64,000 bases of DNA from NCBI RefSeq assembly GCF_003663825.1, contig NZ_RCCC01000001.1, positions 4,410,501 through 4,474,500 on the forward strand, read 5' to 3'. The notes under the pieces are model-generated. The model was not told where the DNA came from, made no database searches, and worked only from the letters and a program-made list of their open reading frames with translations. Source of the stretch: Acidovorax sp. 106 (GTDB taxonomy: Bacteria; Pseudomonadota; Gammaproteobacteria; Burkholderiales; Burkholderiaceae_C). Both the position numbers and the translations under genes were made by a program. Below, piece after piece: positions 33,787-42,034 of the stretch. How positions within the stretch are numbered: the stretch's first letter is position 1; each line of letters starts with the position of its first letter.

Positions 33787-35430
33787 ATGACTGCTGCCAA
33801 CCCCACCGCAGACCACGCAGACCAGGCCCCCGCCAAGGAGGCCCCTGCAGTGGCTGCCCCCCCTGGGACACCACCAGGAGCGCCGGTAGCCTACCCACCG
33901 CTCAAGGGCACCGCCCTGTTGTTGGGCACGCTGTCGCTGTCGCTGGCCACGTTCATGAACGTGCTGGATTCGTCCATTGCCAACGTCTCCATCCCCGCCA
34001 TTGCCGGTGACCTGGGCGTGAGCCCCGGCCAGGGCACCTGGGTCATCACCAGCTTTGGCGTGGCCAACGCCATCTCGGTGCCGCTCACGGGCTGGCTCAC
34101 GCAGCGCTTTGGCGCGGTGCGCCTGTTCACCATGAGCGTGCTGCTGTTCGTGCTCACCTCCTGGCTGTGCGGTTTTGCGTCGTCGCTGGAGATGCTGGTC
34201 TTCTTCCGCGTGCTGCAAGGCCTGGTGGCCGGGCCGATGATTCCGCTGAGCCAAACCCTGCTGCTGGCCAGCTACCCGCGCGCCCTGGCAGGTACGGCGC
34301 TGGCGCTGTGGGGGGTGACTACGCTGGTCGCGCCCGTGGTCGGCCCGCTCTTGGGCGGGTGGATCACCGACAACGTCTCCTGGCCCTGGATCTTCTACAT
34401 CAATGTGCCCGTGGGCCTGCTGGCCGGGTTGCTGACCTGGGGCATTTACCACAAGCGCGAGACCCCCATCCGCAAGCTGCCCATCGACACCGTGGGCCTG
34501 ACGCTGCTGGTGCTGTGGGTGGGCGCGCTGCAGCTCATGCTCGACAAGGGCAAGGAGCTGGACTGGTTCGCCTCGGGCGAGATCATCACCATGGCGGTGA
34601 TTGCCGTGGTGGCGTTTGCCGTCTTTTTGGTGTGGGAGCTGACGGACAAGCACCCCGTGGTGGACTTGAGACTCTTCAAGGGCCGCAACTTCACCTTTGG
34701 TGCGCTGGCGCTGTCGGTGGCCTATGCCCTGTTCTTCGGCAACGTGGTGCTGCTGCCGCTGTGGCTGCAGCAGTGGATGGGCTACACGGCAACCTCAGCA
34801 GGCATGGCGCTGGCGCCCGTGGGCGTGTTCGCCATCTTGCTCACACCCCTGGTCGGCAAAAAGGTAGGCCAGTGGGACCCCCGCCGCATGGCCACGGGTG
34901 CGTTCATCGTGTTCAGCTCGGTGCTGTGGATGCGTTCTCAGTTCACGGTGCAGACGGACTTCATCCACATCCTGATCCCCACCCTGCTGCAGGGTGCAGC
35001 CATGGCGTTCTTCTTCATCCCGCTGACCACGCTGACGCTGTCGGGCATTGCGCCAGAGCGTATTCCGGCAGCGGCGGGATTGTCGAACTTTGTGCGCATC
35101 ACCGCTGGGGCCATGGGCACATCCATTGCCACCACGCTGTGGGAGAGCCGCGCCGCCATGCACCACGCGCATTTGACCGAAGGCTTGGTGCAGGGCCAGG
35201 GTGTGTTTGCACAAACGCTGGACGGCCTGGTGGCCTCGGGCCTCACGCAGATGCAGGCGCTGGCACAGATCAACCGGCTGATTGACCAGCAGGCGTTCAC
35301 ACGGGCGGCCAACGACATCTTTCTGGGCTCGGCAGGGCTGTTTCTGCTGCTGATCGCGCTGATCTGGCTTACCAAGCGCCCTGCGAGGGCGGGTGGCGCA
35401 GGCGCTGCCGATGCCGCCGGGGCTCACTGA
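33787..35430 (+). CDS. DHA2-family (EmrB/QacA) drug-proton antiporter
   Basis: Major-facilitator membrane protein of 547 residues with 14 predicted helices. Helix 1 carries the DHA2 signature LATFMNVLDSSIANVSIPAI; motif A-type sequence GWLTQRFGAVRLF follows; motif C appears as LWGVTTLVAPVVGPLLGGWI. The N-terminal 38 residues are Pro/Ala-rich and cytoplasmic. The gene begins 13 bases after the adaptor gene, so the two are translationally close. Together with the NodT channel and MarR regulator it makes a complete EmrAB-TolC-like system. Likely substrates are hydrophobic toxic compounds; not predictable in detail. Confidence 0.94.
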   Translation: MTAANPTADHADQAPAKEAPAVAAPPGTPPGAPVAYPPLKGTALLLGTLSLSLATFMNVLDSSIANVSIPAIAGDLGVSPGQGTWVITSFGVANAISVPLTGWLTQRFGAVRLFTMSVLLFVLTSWLCGFASSLEMLVFFRVLQGLVAGPMIPLSQTLLLASYPRALAGTALALWGVTTLVAPVVGPLLGGWITDNVSWPWIFYINVPVGLLAGLLTWGIYHKRETPIRKLPIDTVGLTLLVLWVGALQLMLDKGKELDWFASGEIITMAVIAVVAFAVFLVWELTDKHPVVDLRLFKGRNFTFGALALSVAYALFFGNVVLLPLWLQQWMGYTATSAGMALAPVGVFAILLTPLVGKKVGQWDPRRMATGAFIVFSSVLWMRSQFTVQTDFIHILIPTLLQGAAMAFFFIPLTTLTLSGIAPERIPAAAGLSNFVRITAGAMGTSIATTLWESRAAMHHAHLTEGLVQGQGVFAQTLDGLVASGLTQMQALAQINRLIDQQAFTRAANDIFLGSAGLFLLLIALIWLTKRPARAGGAGAADAAGAH

Positions 35431-35492
35431 CGGGCAGTTCAGCACCAACGGGCCGCCCACCCCGGTGTGCCCGTCACCCGTGCGGGCGGTTG

Positions 35493-35536
35493 CGCCCCTC
35501 GCGCAGACCCCGTCTGCGCGAGGGGCCGCCTCTTTA
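35493..35536 (+). terminator. Rho-independent terminator of the efflux operon
   Basis: Perfect 14-base stem GCCCCTCGCGCAGA/TCTGCGCGAGGGGC with a six-base loop, followed by CGCCTCTTTATT. It lies 60 bases after the transporter stop. Confidence 0.8.
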
Positions 35537-35626
35537 TTCTGGGTAAAGCCCGCCGAAAGCCCCCAAAGCACAGCGCGCCGGCCCTGGCACCCCGCATACT
35601 CAGGCCTACCACTTCAAGGAACCGAG

Positions 35627-35830
35627 ATGAGCCTGGTAATTCGCGATGCGTCGCCCAGTGAAAAACGAGGCAACGCCATGGCGGCGGCCCTGGCCAAAGA
35701 ACAGCTGGAGTACGCGATCCAGATCGTTCAGAGCGTTCGCCCCCAAAGCGCGGGGGATGGGGCCTTGATCGGCGCGGTCATGCAGGCCATTGCCATGAAC
35801 TACGCGGCAGTGCCGCAGCCCAATCGTTAG
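35627..35830 (+). CDS. Small hypothetical protein
   Basis: Reading frame of 67 codons beginning at ATG 35627, preceded by a good ribosome-binding site (TTCAAGGAACCGAG). The product starts MSLVIRDASPSEKRGNAMAA and has an amphipathic helix LAKEQLEYAIQIVQSV; no signal peptide, cysteine or known motif was seen. It follows a terminator, so it should have its own promoter, and it is immediately followed by a 120-bp palindromic repeat. I do not recognise the family; its start site quality is the main support. Confidence 0.5.
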   Translation: MSLVIRDASPSEKRGNAMAAALAKEQLEYAIQIVQSVRPQSAGDGALIGAVMQAIAMNYAAVPQPNR

Positions 35831-35840
35831 AGCGCCGTTT

Positions 35841-35960
35841 AGAGAGGCTCACAAAACTCTTCTGGCGTCGTTGCCGCGTCTTGTCGTACTACGCGTACTG
35901 CCTGCGACGCAGCGCCTAGCCAGAACCGCTTCGCTGAGTTTGGTGAGCCGCTCTTAGAGC
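35841..35960. repeat. 120-bp palindromic element GAGNGGCTCACAAAACTC, copy 1
   Basis: Element with outer arms GAGAGGCTCACAAAACTC and GAGTTTGGTGAGCCGCTC, inner arms CTGGCGTCGTTG and GCGCCTAGCCAG, and centre TTGTCGTACTACGCGTAC. A second copy at 38291 has the same orientation. Confidence 0.88.
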
Positions 35961-35989
35961 ACACACATGCAGCAAAGGGCGTTGAGGGG

Positions 35990-36586
35990 CTAAACGGTTT
36001 TCACGCCCTTCTTCTCCAGCGCAGCAAACGCCGTGGTCAGCGCGGCAAATTCCTTGGCGCTCACGGCCCCATCACCTTTGCCATTGCCGGGGCTGGCAAC
36101 GCCGCCGTTGCCTGCGCCGTCCATCACCTGCATCAATGCTTGCGATAGCTCACTGCCCGCTTTGGAGCCCTGCGTATTGGCCAGCCCCTGCAAAAACTCA
36201 TCGCGTGAAATGGCCCCGTCTTTGTTGGCATCCAGACCGGTGGCCAGTTGCTCTTTCTGTGCCTCGGTGGCCCCAAACTGGGTGAGCAGCGACTGAAAAT
36301 CTTGCTTAGAGACAGAGCCACCCTGGCCCGAGCCCTGCGCGCCCCCCGTAGCAGCGGCTCCCGCCCCTGTGGCGGCCGTAGCAACCGCCTGCGCACTTTG
36401 CGTCAGCGCCTTGCCCGCCGCCCCCGCCAACGCCTGGGCCTGTGAGCTCAGGTGCACCACCGAAGCGGGGCCTGCCTCTGCGGTATCGGCAGGCCGTCGC
36501 GCAGCGGGCGCTTTGCCTGCGTTGCTGGACGATGCGTTGAAAATCATGGAGGCCACGGAGGCCAAGCCAGAAATAAGGGGGGACAT
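35990..36586 (-). CDS. EF-hand domain protein
   Basis: Protein of 198 residues with at least one canonical calcium-binding EF-hand loop, DANKDGAISRDEF (near residues 119-131), and a second degenerate one, GNGKGDGAVSAKEF. A weaker QGGSVSKQDF loop precedes them. The N-terminal 90 residues are Ala/Ser/Gly-rich and lack a clear signal peptide. It resembles the EF-hand proteins that occur as singletons in Burkholderiales. A role in calcium sensing or buffering is possible, but not established. Transcribed with the PH-domain gene upstream; 127 bases separate them. Confidence 0.8.
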   Translation of the reverse strand: MSPLISGLASVASMIFNASSSNAGKAPAARRPADTAEAGPASVVHLSSQAQALAGAAGKALTQSAQAVATAATGAGAAATGGAQGSGQGGSVSKQDFQSLLTQFGATEAQKEQLATGLDANKDGAISRDEFLQGLANTQGSKAGSELSQALMQVMDGAGNGGVASPGNGKGDGAVSAKEFAALTTAFAALEKKGVKTV

Positions 36587-36713
36587 TGCGGTGGGCTCCT
36601 GTGGGGCGACAACGCCAGTGCCTTGTTATCGCCAAGGCCACAGCTTCGCCCAATGCCCCGAGCGTACACAAGGGAAGGCCAGGCAATGGCCCGAAAACAC
36701 TGCGCTTTGCGCC

Positions 36714-37091
36714 CTACTTCAGCACATAGCTGGCCAGCACCGCCTGCACTTCGTAAATGCTGAGCCGCTTGTTGAACTGCTTTTGGAACGGGGTGGCGCT
36801 GCCAGAGATCCAGATCTTCAACTCTGCATCCAGATCGAAAGTGCCCCCGGTCTCAATGCTGAAATGGGTGATGCTCTTGTACGGCAGCGAGTGGTACTCC
36901 ACCTTGCTGCCCGTCATGCCCTGCTTGTCCACCAGCACCAGCCGTTTGTTGGTGAACACAAAGTAGTCGCGAATGAGCTGGTAGGCGTGCTCCACCACCT
37001 CGCCCGGTGCCAGCACCTTGGCAAATTCCTGCTGGATCTGCTGCGCATCGATCTTGGAGGCGTTGCCCATGACGGCGTCTAACAATCCCAT
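36714..37091 (-). CDS. Bacterial PH-domain protein (PF08000-like)
   Basis: Protein of 125 residues made almost wholly of a bacterial pleckstrin-homology domain. Characteristic segments are LAPGEVVEHAYQLIRDYFVF, TNKRLVLVDKQG and KVEYHSLPYKSITHFSIET, followed by DAELKIWISG. ATG 37091 has the ribosome-binding site CAGGAGAACACAC and gives the family-typical start MGLLDAVMGN. Such proteins form ring-like oligomers in crystal structures; the cellular role is unknown. Located between the EF-hand gene and methionine aminopeptidase, both on the same strand. Confidence 0.85.
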   Translation of the reverse strand: MGLLDAVMGNASKIDAQQIQQEFAKVLAPGEVVEHAYQLIRDYFVFTNKRLVLVDKQGMTGSKVEYHSLPYKSITHFSIETGGTFDLDAELKIWISGSATPFQKQFNKRLSIYEVQAVLASYVLK

Positions 37092-37162
37092 GTGTGTTCT
37101 CCTGAGGCAAACTGCTTGAATGATTGGGCTGGAAGGGACAGGCGTAGACGGCCTGGGCCGCC

Positions 37163-37930
37163 TCAGGGCCAGGGCGTCAGCACCTCGTGGCCCGTTTCTG
37201 TCACCGCCACCATGTGCTCCCACTGGGCAGACAGCGATCGATCCCGCGTCACCACGGTCCAGCCGTCGGCCAGCTCCTGGGTGTCGCGCTTGCCTGCGTT
37301 GATCATGGGCTCGATGGTGAAGACCATGCCGGGCTCCAACACCAACCCCTGGCCGCGCTGGCCGTAGTGCAGCACCTGCGGCTCTTCGTGGTAGGTCTTG
37401 CCAATGCCGTGGCCGCAGTATTCGCGCACCACGCTAAAGCGCTCGCGGTGCGCCACCGTCTGGATGGCGTGGCCCACGTCGCCCAGCGTAGCGCCGGGCT
37501 TGACCTGGGCAATGCCCGCCTGCATGGCTTCGAGCGTGGTGTCCACCAGGCGGCGCGCCAGCGGGCTCACGGCGCCCACCAGGTACATGCGGCTGGTGTC
37601 GCCATACCAGCCGTCCTTGATCACGGCCACATCGATGTTCAGGATGTCCCCCTCGCGCAACACCTGCCCTGGCGACGGAATGCCGTGGCACACCACATGG
37701 TTGAGCGAGGTGCAGATCGTCTTTGGAAACCCCAGATAGCCCACATTGGCAGGCACCGCCTTTTGCACATTGACGATGTAGTCATGGCACAGCCGGTCCA
37801 GCGCCTCGGTGCTCACGCCGGGGCGCACATGCTCGGCAATCATATGCAGCACATCGGCCGCCATGCGCCCTGCGGCGCGGGCCATGGCAATGTCTGCGGG
37901 GGATTTGATGAGGTGGGGTTTCTTCAGCAC
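37163..37930 (-). CDS. map: Methionine aminopeptidase, type I
   Basis: Metalloenzyme of about 255 residues that removes the N-terminal methionine from nascent proteins. The two-metal site of the M24A family is complete: NIDVAVIKDGWYGDTSRM (two Asp), GHGIG (His), FTIEPM (Glu) and QWEHMVAV (Glu), with substrate-binding His in VCHGIPS. I chose GTG 37930 (VLKKPHLIKSPADIAMARAA), which gives the normal length. Start is uncertain: the frame is open to 38059, but that part has no homologous look. Not linked here to rpsB, so this is probably a second, non-ribosomal-cluster copy. Confidence 0.92.
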   Translation of the reverse strand: MLKKPHLIKSPADIAMARAAGRMAADVLHMIAEHVRPGVSTEALDRLCHDYIVNVQKAVPANVGYLGFPKTICTSLNHVVCHGIPSPGQVLREGDILNIDVAVIKDGWYGDTSRMYLVGAVSPLARRLVDTTLEAMQAGIAQVKPGATLGDVGHAIQTVAHRERFSVVREYCGHGIGKTYHEEPQVLHYGQRGQGLVLEPGMVFTIEPMINAGKRDTQELADGWTVVTRDRSLSAQWEHMVAVTETGHEVLTPWP

Positions 37931-38135
37931 AAAGCGTTGGGCACTGCAGCGGCAGTGCCGTGGATGGAAAAGCGGTGATGGTATGCGCTTGGCTCGGCCA
38001 TCCCAAGGGCTTTTTGGATTTGGGGGGCACCCCCAGTGTCGGAAAACCCTGACCCTCATGCGCGCGCACCGCCTGCAAGCCCGACTGGCGTCGGCCCCAA
38101 CAATCCATTCACCGCAACACTACGCACAGGCCGCT

Positions 38136-38294
38136 ATGTCACTCTCCCTCATTCTTTTGATCGTCCTCATCCTCATTCTGGTGGGGGCATTGCCCACCTG
38201 GGGCCACAGCCGGGCATGGGGCTACGGGCCCAGCGGAGGCATCGGGCTGGTGGTGCTGATCCTGATCGTGCTGCTGCTGATGGGCAAGATTTAG
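38136..38294 (+). CDS. DUF3309-family small membrane protein
   Basis: Protein of 52 residues: a hydrophobic N-terminal helix (MSLSLILLIVLILILVGALP), the conserved centre PTWGHSRAWGYGPSGGIG, and a second helix (GLVVLILIVLLLMG). This is the complete pattern of the DUF3309 family of small two-helix membrane proteins. It is divergent from map. The stop codon TAG lies inside the first bases of a 120-bp palindromic repeat. Function unknown. Confidence 0.85.
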   Translation: MSLSLILLIVLILILVGALPTWGHSRAWGYGPSGGIGLVVLILIVLLLMGKI

Positions 38295-38410
38295 AGCGGC
38301 TCACAAAACTCCCCTGGCGTCGTTGTTCCGTCTTGTCGTACCTCGCGTACTGCCTGCGACGCAACGCCTAGCCAGGGCCGCTACGCTGAGTTTTGTTTGC
38401 CGCTCCTAGG
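38291..38410. repeat. 120-bp palindromic element, copy 2
   Basis: Second copy of the element at 35841, in the same orientation: GAGCGGCTCACAAAACTC, CTGGCGTCGTTG, TTGTCGTACCTCGCGTACTG, CGCCTAGCCAG and the closing GAGTTTTGTTTGCCGCTC. Forms a long hairpin directly at the end of the DUF3309 gene. Confidence 0.88.
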
Positions 38411-38447
38411 CACAGACACATGGGGTGCACCCGTGAGCACCCCATCG

Positions 38448-39353
38448 TCACGCCCGGGGTGTAACGCCCGGTAGCAAAAGAGGCTTGCTTGCAGCAGCCG
38501 TCTCTCGCAAAAACGCCCAGGTCACCTGCATGCGGGCCAGGTGTTTGGACTCAGACGGCATGCTCATCCAAAAGGTGCGGGTGAATCGCGCCTCTTCAGG
38601 CAGCACGCGCGCCAGCACCGGGTCGCGGTCGGCCAAAAACGCGGGCAGCACCGCCAGCCCCGCGCCAGCGCGCACCGCCTCGTATTGCGCGGTGATGCTG
38701 GTGCTGCGAAAGGCAAACCGCTCGGGCGGGTACAGCGCGTCCAAAAACTGCAACTCTTTGGTGAACAGCAGGTCGTCCACATAGCTCACAAACGCATGGT
38801 GGCGCAGGTCCTCGCGGCACGACACCAAAGGTTTGCGTGCCAGGTATTCGCGCTGGCCGTAGAGGTACAGCGCGTAGTCCGACAAGCGGCTCACGATCAC
38901 CGACCCGCGCGTGGGCCGCTCCAGCGATATGACGATGTCCGCCTCACGCCGCGACAAATGCAGCATGCGCGGCAAAGCCAGCAGGTCGATCGACAGGTGC
39001 GGGTGCTTGCGGGTGAGGTGTGCGAGCTGCGGCGCCAAAATCAAGGTGCCAAAGCCCTCGGTGGCCCCCACCCGCACCAAGCCCGAGGGGCCTTCGTGCG
39101 ACGCCGGGGCCGCGCGCTCGGCCCCCAGCACTGCCGACTCCATCGACTCCACCGCTGGCAGCAGCTGTCGCCCGGCTTCCGTCAACCGATGGCCGCCCGC
39201 CTCACGGGCAAACAGGGCCACGCCCATCTGCTTTTCCAGGGCCTGGATACGGCGGGACACGGTGGTGTGCTCCACCGACAGGCGCCGCGCCGCGCCCGCC
39301 AAAGTGCCCAGGCGGGCCAATTCCAAAAAATAGCGCAGGTTGTCCCAGTCCAT
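38448..39353 (-). CDS. LysR-type regulator divergent from mmsA
   Basis: Transcription factor of 301 residues. The N-terminal LysR helix-turn-helix is [20 protein letters not shown] and [20 protein letters not shown]. The effector domain shows [23 protein letters not shown] 39353 (MDWDNLRYF) is the family-typical start; the longer frame is unsupported. It is divergent from mmsA with 230 bases between them, including a pair of palindromes. It most likely controls valine/branched-chain catabolic genes, by position. Inducer unknown. Confidence 0.92.
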   Translation of the reverse strand: MDWDNLRYFLELARLGTLAGAARRLSVEHTTVSRRIQALEKQMGVALFAREAGGHRLTEAGRQLLPAVESMESAVLGAERAAPASHEGPSGLVRVGATEGFGTLILAPQLAHLTRKHPHLSIDLLALPRMLHLSRREADIVISLERPTRGSVIVSRLSDYALYLYGQREYLARKPLVSCREDLRHHAFVSYVDDLLFTKELQFLDALYPPERFAFRSTSITAQYEAVRAGAGLAVLPAFLADRDPVLARVLPEEARFTRTFWMSMPSESKHLARMQVTWAFLRETAAASKPLLLPGVTPRA

Positions 39354-39438
39354 CCCCAGTCCTTTCACCCACAGCGCTGACCGGGCTGCAGGCGTTATGC
39401 AACGCACAGCGCACGAGGTACATCTGTTTGCAGAGCCA

Positions 39439-39500
39439 TCGATGTGCAAATTTGCAGATCAAAAGTGCATTCATTCGTATTGTCTTGCAAATTTTGCACA
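39439..39500. promoter_or_regulatory. Twin palindromes between LysR gene and mmsA
   Basis: TGTGCAAATTTGCA (39443-39456) and TTGCAAATTTTGCACA (39485-39500) are inverted copies of each other, each itself palindromic (GCAAAT(T)TTGC). Their centres are about 42 bases apart, four helical turns. They lie 83-145 bases before the mmsA start, as expected for LysR activation sites. Confidence 0.6.
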
Positions 39501-39583
39501 GATACGATGCACCCGTTGCGCTTAGAACCGGACGCCTGGAGCCGGAAAGCGCCCCACGCGATCACCCTTTGAGGAGACACACC

Positions 39584-41107
39584 ATGAACGCCCCCACTTC
39601 CACCGCCGTCCTGGCCCCCACCGTCAAGCTGCTCATTGGCGGCAAGTTTGTCGAATCCCAAACCACCCAGTGGCGCAACGTGGTGAACCCCGCCACGCAA
39701 GAGGTGCTGGCCCGCGTGCCGTTTGCCACGCCTGAAGAAATCAACGCCGCCGTGGCCTCGGGCAAAGAGGCTTTCAAGACCTGGAAGAAGACGCCCATCG
39801 GCACCCGCGCCCGCATCTTCTTGAAGCTGCAGCAACTCATCCGCGAAAACATGGCCGAGCTGGCCGCGCTGCTGACGGCCGAGCAAGGCAAGACCCTGCC
39901 TGATGCCGAAGGCGACGTGTTCCGCGGCCTGGAAGTGGTGGAGCACGCTGCCAGCATTGGCAACCTGCAACTGGGTGAGCTGGCCAACAACGTGGCCAAT
40001 GGCGTGGACACCTACACCGTGATGCAGCCCCTGGGCGTGTGCGCGGGCATCACGCCGTTCAACTTCCCGGCCATGATTCCGCTGTGGATGTTCCCCATGG
40101 CCATTGCCACGGGCAACACGTTTGTGCTCAAGCCCTCTGAGCAAGACCCCATGGTGACCATGCGCCTGTGCGAGCTGGCGCTGCAAGCGGGCATCCCGCC
40201 CGGCGTGCTGAACGTGGTGCATGGCGGTGAAGACGCCGTAAACGCCATTTGCGACCACCCCGACATCAAGGCCATCAGCTTCGTCGGCTCGACCAAGGTG
40301 GGCACCCATGTCTACAACCGCGCCAGCCTCAACGGTAAGCGCGTGCAATGCATGATGGGCGCCAAGAACCACGCCATCGTGGTGCCCGATGCCAACAAGG
40401 AACAAACCCTGAACGCCCTGGCCGGTGCCGCCTTTGGCGCCGCAGGCCAGCGCTGCATGGCCCTGTCGGTCGTCATTTTGGTGGGCGAATCGCAAAAGTG
40501 GATTCCCGACCTGGTGGCCAAGGCCCAAACGCTGAAGGTGAGCGGCGGAACCGAAAAGGGCACCGACGTGGGCCCCGTCATCTCGTGCGCCGCCCGCGAC
40601 CGCGTGGTGAGCCTGATCGAGCGCGGCATTGCCGACGGCGCTACCCTGGAGCTGGACGGCCGCAACCCCAGCGTGCCCGGCTACGAAAAAGGCAACTTTG
40701 TGGGCCCAACAATTTTCAGCGGCGTGAAGCCCGGCATGTCCATCTACGACCAGGAAATCTTTGGCCCCGTGCTGTGCCTGGCTGCGGCGGACACGCTGGA
40801 CGAAGCCATTGAGTTCATCAACGCCAACCCCAACGGCAACGGCACCGCCATCTTCACGCAAAGCGGCGCGGCTGCGCGCAAGTTTCAGGAAGAGATCGAC
40901 GTGGGCCAGGTGGGCATCAACGTGCCAATCCCTGTGCCCGTGCCCATCTTCTCGTTCACCGGCTCGCGCGCATCCAAGCTGGGCGACCTGGGCCCCTATG
41001 GCAAGCAGGTGGTGATGTTCTACACCCAGACCAAGACGGTGACGGCGCGCTGGTTTGATGACAGCACTGTGAGCCAGGGCGTGAACACCACGATCAGCTT
41101 GAAGTGA
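39584..41107 (+). CDS. mmsA: CoA-acylating methylmalonate-semialdehyde dehydrogenase
   Basis: Aldehyde dehydrogenase of 507 residues. It oxidises methylmalonate semialdehyde to propionyl-CoA in valine breakdown (also malonate semialdehyde to acetyl-CoA). The catalytic cysteine is C291 in [13 protein letters not shown], a MmsA-type motif. The conserved glutamate of ordinary aldehyde dehydrogenases is replaced, as MmsA has [10 protein letters not shown] in that region. Other signatures: [20 protein letters not shown] and [21 protein letters not shown] 39584 follows GAGGAGACACACC. It forms a catabolic set with the acyl-CoA dehydrogenase (42035) and mmsB (44332), although repeats and two other genes lie between them. 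Confidence 0.95.
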   Translation: MNAPTSTAVLAPTVKLLIGGKFVESQTTQWRNVVNPATQEVLARVPFATPEEINAAVASGKEAFKTWKKTPIGTRARIFLKLQQLIRENMAELAALLTAEQGKTLPDAEGDVFRGLEVVEHAASIGNLQLGELANNVANGVDTYTVMQPLGVCAGITPFNFPAMIPLWMFPMAIATGNTFVLKPSEQDPMVTMRLCELALQAGIPPGVLNVVHGGEDAVNAICDHPDIKAISFVGSTKVGTHVYNRASLNGKRVQCMMGAKNHAIVVPDANKEQTLNALAGAAFGAAGQRCMALSVVILVGESQKWIPDLVAKAQTLKVSGGTEKGTDVGPVISCAARDRVVSLIERGIADGATLELDGRNPSVPGYEKGNFVGPTIFSGVKPGMSIYDQEIFGPVLCLAAADTLDEAIEFINANPNGNGTAIFTQSGAAARKFQEEIDVGQVGINVPIPVPVPIFSFTGSRASKLGDLGPYGKQVVMFYTQTKTVTARWFDDSTVSQGVNTTISLK

Positions 41108-41134
41108 GGCATGGGGACGTAGAACCAGCAATAT

Positions 41135-41304
41135 CCGTTCGGGCTGAGCTTGTCGAAGCCAGGGCACCATCCCGGTCGATGCACACCCACCCGTTCACGC
41201 TGAGCCTGTCGAAGCGCCGCGTAAGGCTTCGACAGGCTCAGCCCGAACGGTCGGGGGGATGGCACGTAGTGTTCATTCACCGTTCAGCCGGCGCTTGTCG
41301 AAGG
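41135..41304. repeat. REP-like repeat cluster 4
   Basis: A single arm at 41135-41166 (CCGTTCGGGCTGAGCTTGTC), a complete hairpin at 41191-41250 (CCGTTCACGCTGAGCCTGTC with complement around GCGCCGCG) and a decayed arm at 41280-41304 (CCGTTCAGCCGGCGCTTGTC). All follow mmsA. Confidence 0.88.
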
Positions 41305-41343
41305 GCCCTCAAAACCATGCGTTGCCAGTGTTAAAACAAGGCC

Positions 41344-41766
41344 ATGCAATGCAATCACACATGGATCAAAGCGGCCCCCTGGCCTGCAACCGCCCTGCTG
41401 CTCAGCGCAGCCCTGCTCACCAGCCCCCAAGCCCATGCCCAGGCCGGTGCCGCCTGCAAACCCACGGGCACCGTGGTCGAGGTCAACGCCTGCGCGGTGC
41501 AAGAGTTTCAAGCGGCAGACACCACCCTGCAAATCCTGTACGAAGACGTGATGCGAGCCCTGTCTGCCCACGAACGCCCGCAACTGCGACAAGAACATTC
41601 CGCCTGGCTGCGCGAGCGCACGGTGCAATGCAAGCGCGAGACCCAAGCCACCGAAACCCAGCCCGAAGGCCCGCGCCTGTACCACCAGTGCCTCACGCGC
41701 AAAACGCAAGAGCGGCGCAAAGGCCTGATGCGCTGGCTGAGCAACGACAGCCCGGCCAAGCCGTGA
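41344..41766 (+). CDS. LprI-like (DUF1311) periplasmic protein
   Basis: Secreted protein of 140 residues. A signal peptide (ATALLLSAALLTSPQAHAQA) is followed by a lysozyme-inhibitor LprI-like domain (DUF1311 family): CAVQEFQAADTTLQILYEDV, then HSAWLRERTVQC, and a distal CL, with the usual four cysteines (CKP, NAC, VQC, QC). ATG 41344 is preceded by AAACAAGGCC. Family members bind and inhibit lysozyme in some bacteria, but many are uncharacterised. Bracketed by REP-like repeat clusters on both sides, inside the valine catabolism block; no functional link to those genes is evident. Confidence 0.8.
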   Translation: MQCNHTWIKAAPWPATALLLSAALLTSPQAHAQAGAACKPTGTVVEVNACAVQEFQAADTTLQILYEDVMRALSAHERPQLRQEHSAWLRERTVQCKRETQATETQPEGPRLYHQCLTRKTQERRKGLMRWLSNDSPAKP

Positions 41767-41790
41767 TGACTTGCCAAGCACCACCCTACA

Positions 41791-41930
41791 CCGTTCAGGC
41801 TGAGCCTGTCGAAGCCAAGGCACAAGGCGGGCAAGCCTTTCGGCGAGCCCTTCGACAAGCTCAGGGCGAACGGGGGCACTGCCCAAGCCGCGCACACCTC
41901 CACCCGTTCGGGCTGAGCTTGTCGAAGCCA
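41791..41930. repeat. REP-like repeat cluster 5
   Basis: A wide hairpin at 41791-41873 (CCGTTCAGGCTGAGCCTGTC paired with GACAAGCTCAGGGCGAACGG, about 40-base loop) and a single arm at 41903-41930 (CCGTTCGGGCTGAGCTTGTC). Confidence 0.88.
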
Positions 41931-41947
41931 CACTCAGCGCTTCCGTA

Positions 41948-42004
41948 GACCCCATCTGACCCCATCTGACCCCATCTGACCCCATCTGACCCCATCTGAC
42001 CCCA
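41948..42004 (+). repeat. 10-bp tandem repeat (CCCATCTGAC, five copies)
   Basis: The unit CCCATCTGAC is repeated five times perfectly at 41951-42000, with partial units on both sides (GAC before, CCCA after). It lies 35 bases before the start of the acyl-CoA dehydrogenase gene. Confidence 0.95.
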
Positions 42005-42034
42005 GCGCCACGCAACAACACAAGAGACAACGCC

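Noticed and set aside
31243..34653. Open frame of 1136 codons on the minus strand
   Set aside because: It lies opposite the outer-membrane channel, adaptor and transporter genes, all with clear family motifs. Its translation is His/Gln/Gly-rich, the usual shadow of GC-rich third positions.
39395..41170. Open frame of 591 codons antisense to mmsA
   Set aside because: mmsA has all catalytic motifs on the plus strand; the antisense translation ([11 protein letters not shown]..., His- and Gly-rich) has none.
41948..42004. Possible CRISPR-like array
   Set aside because: The 10-bp unit repeats directly with no spacers, so it is a simple tandem repeat and not CRISPR.
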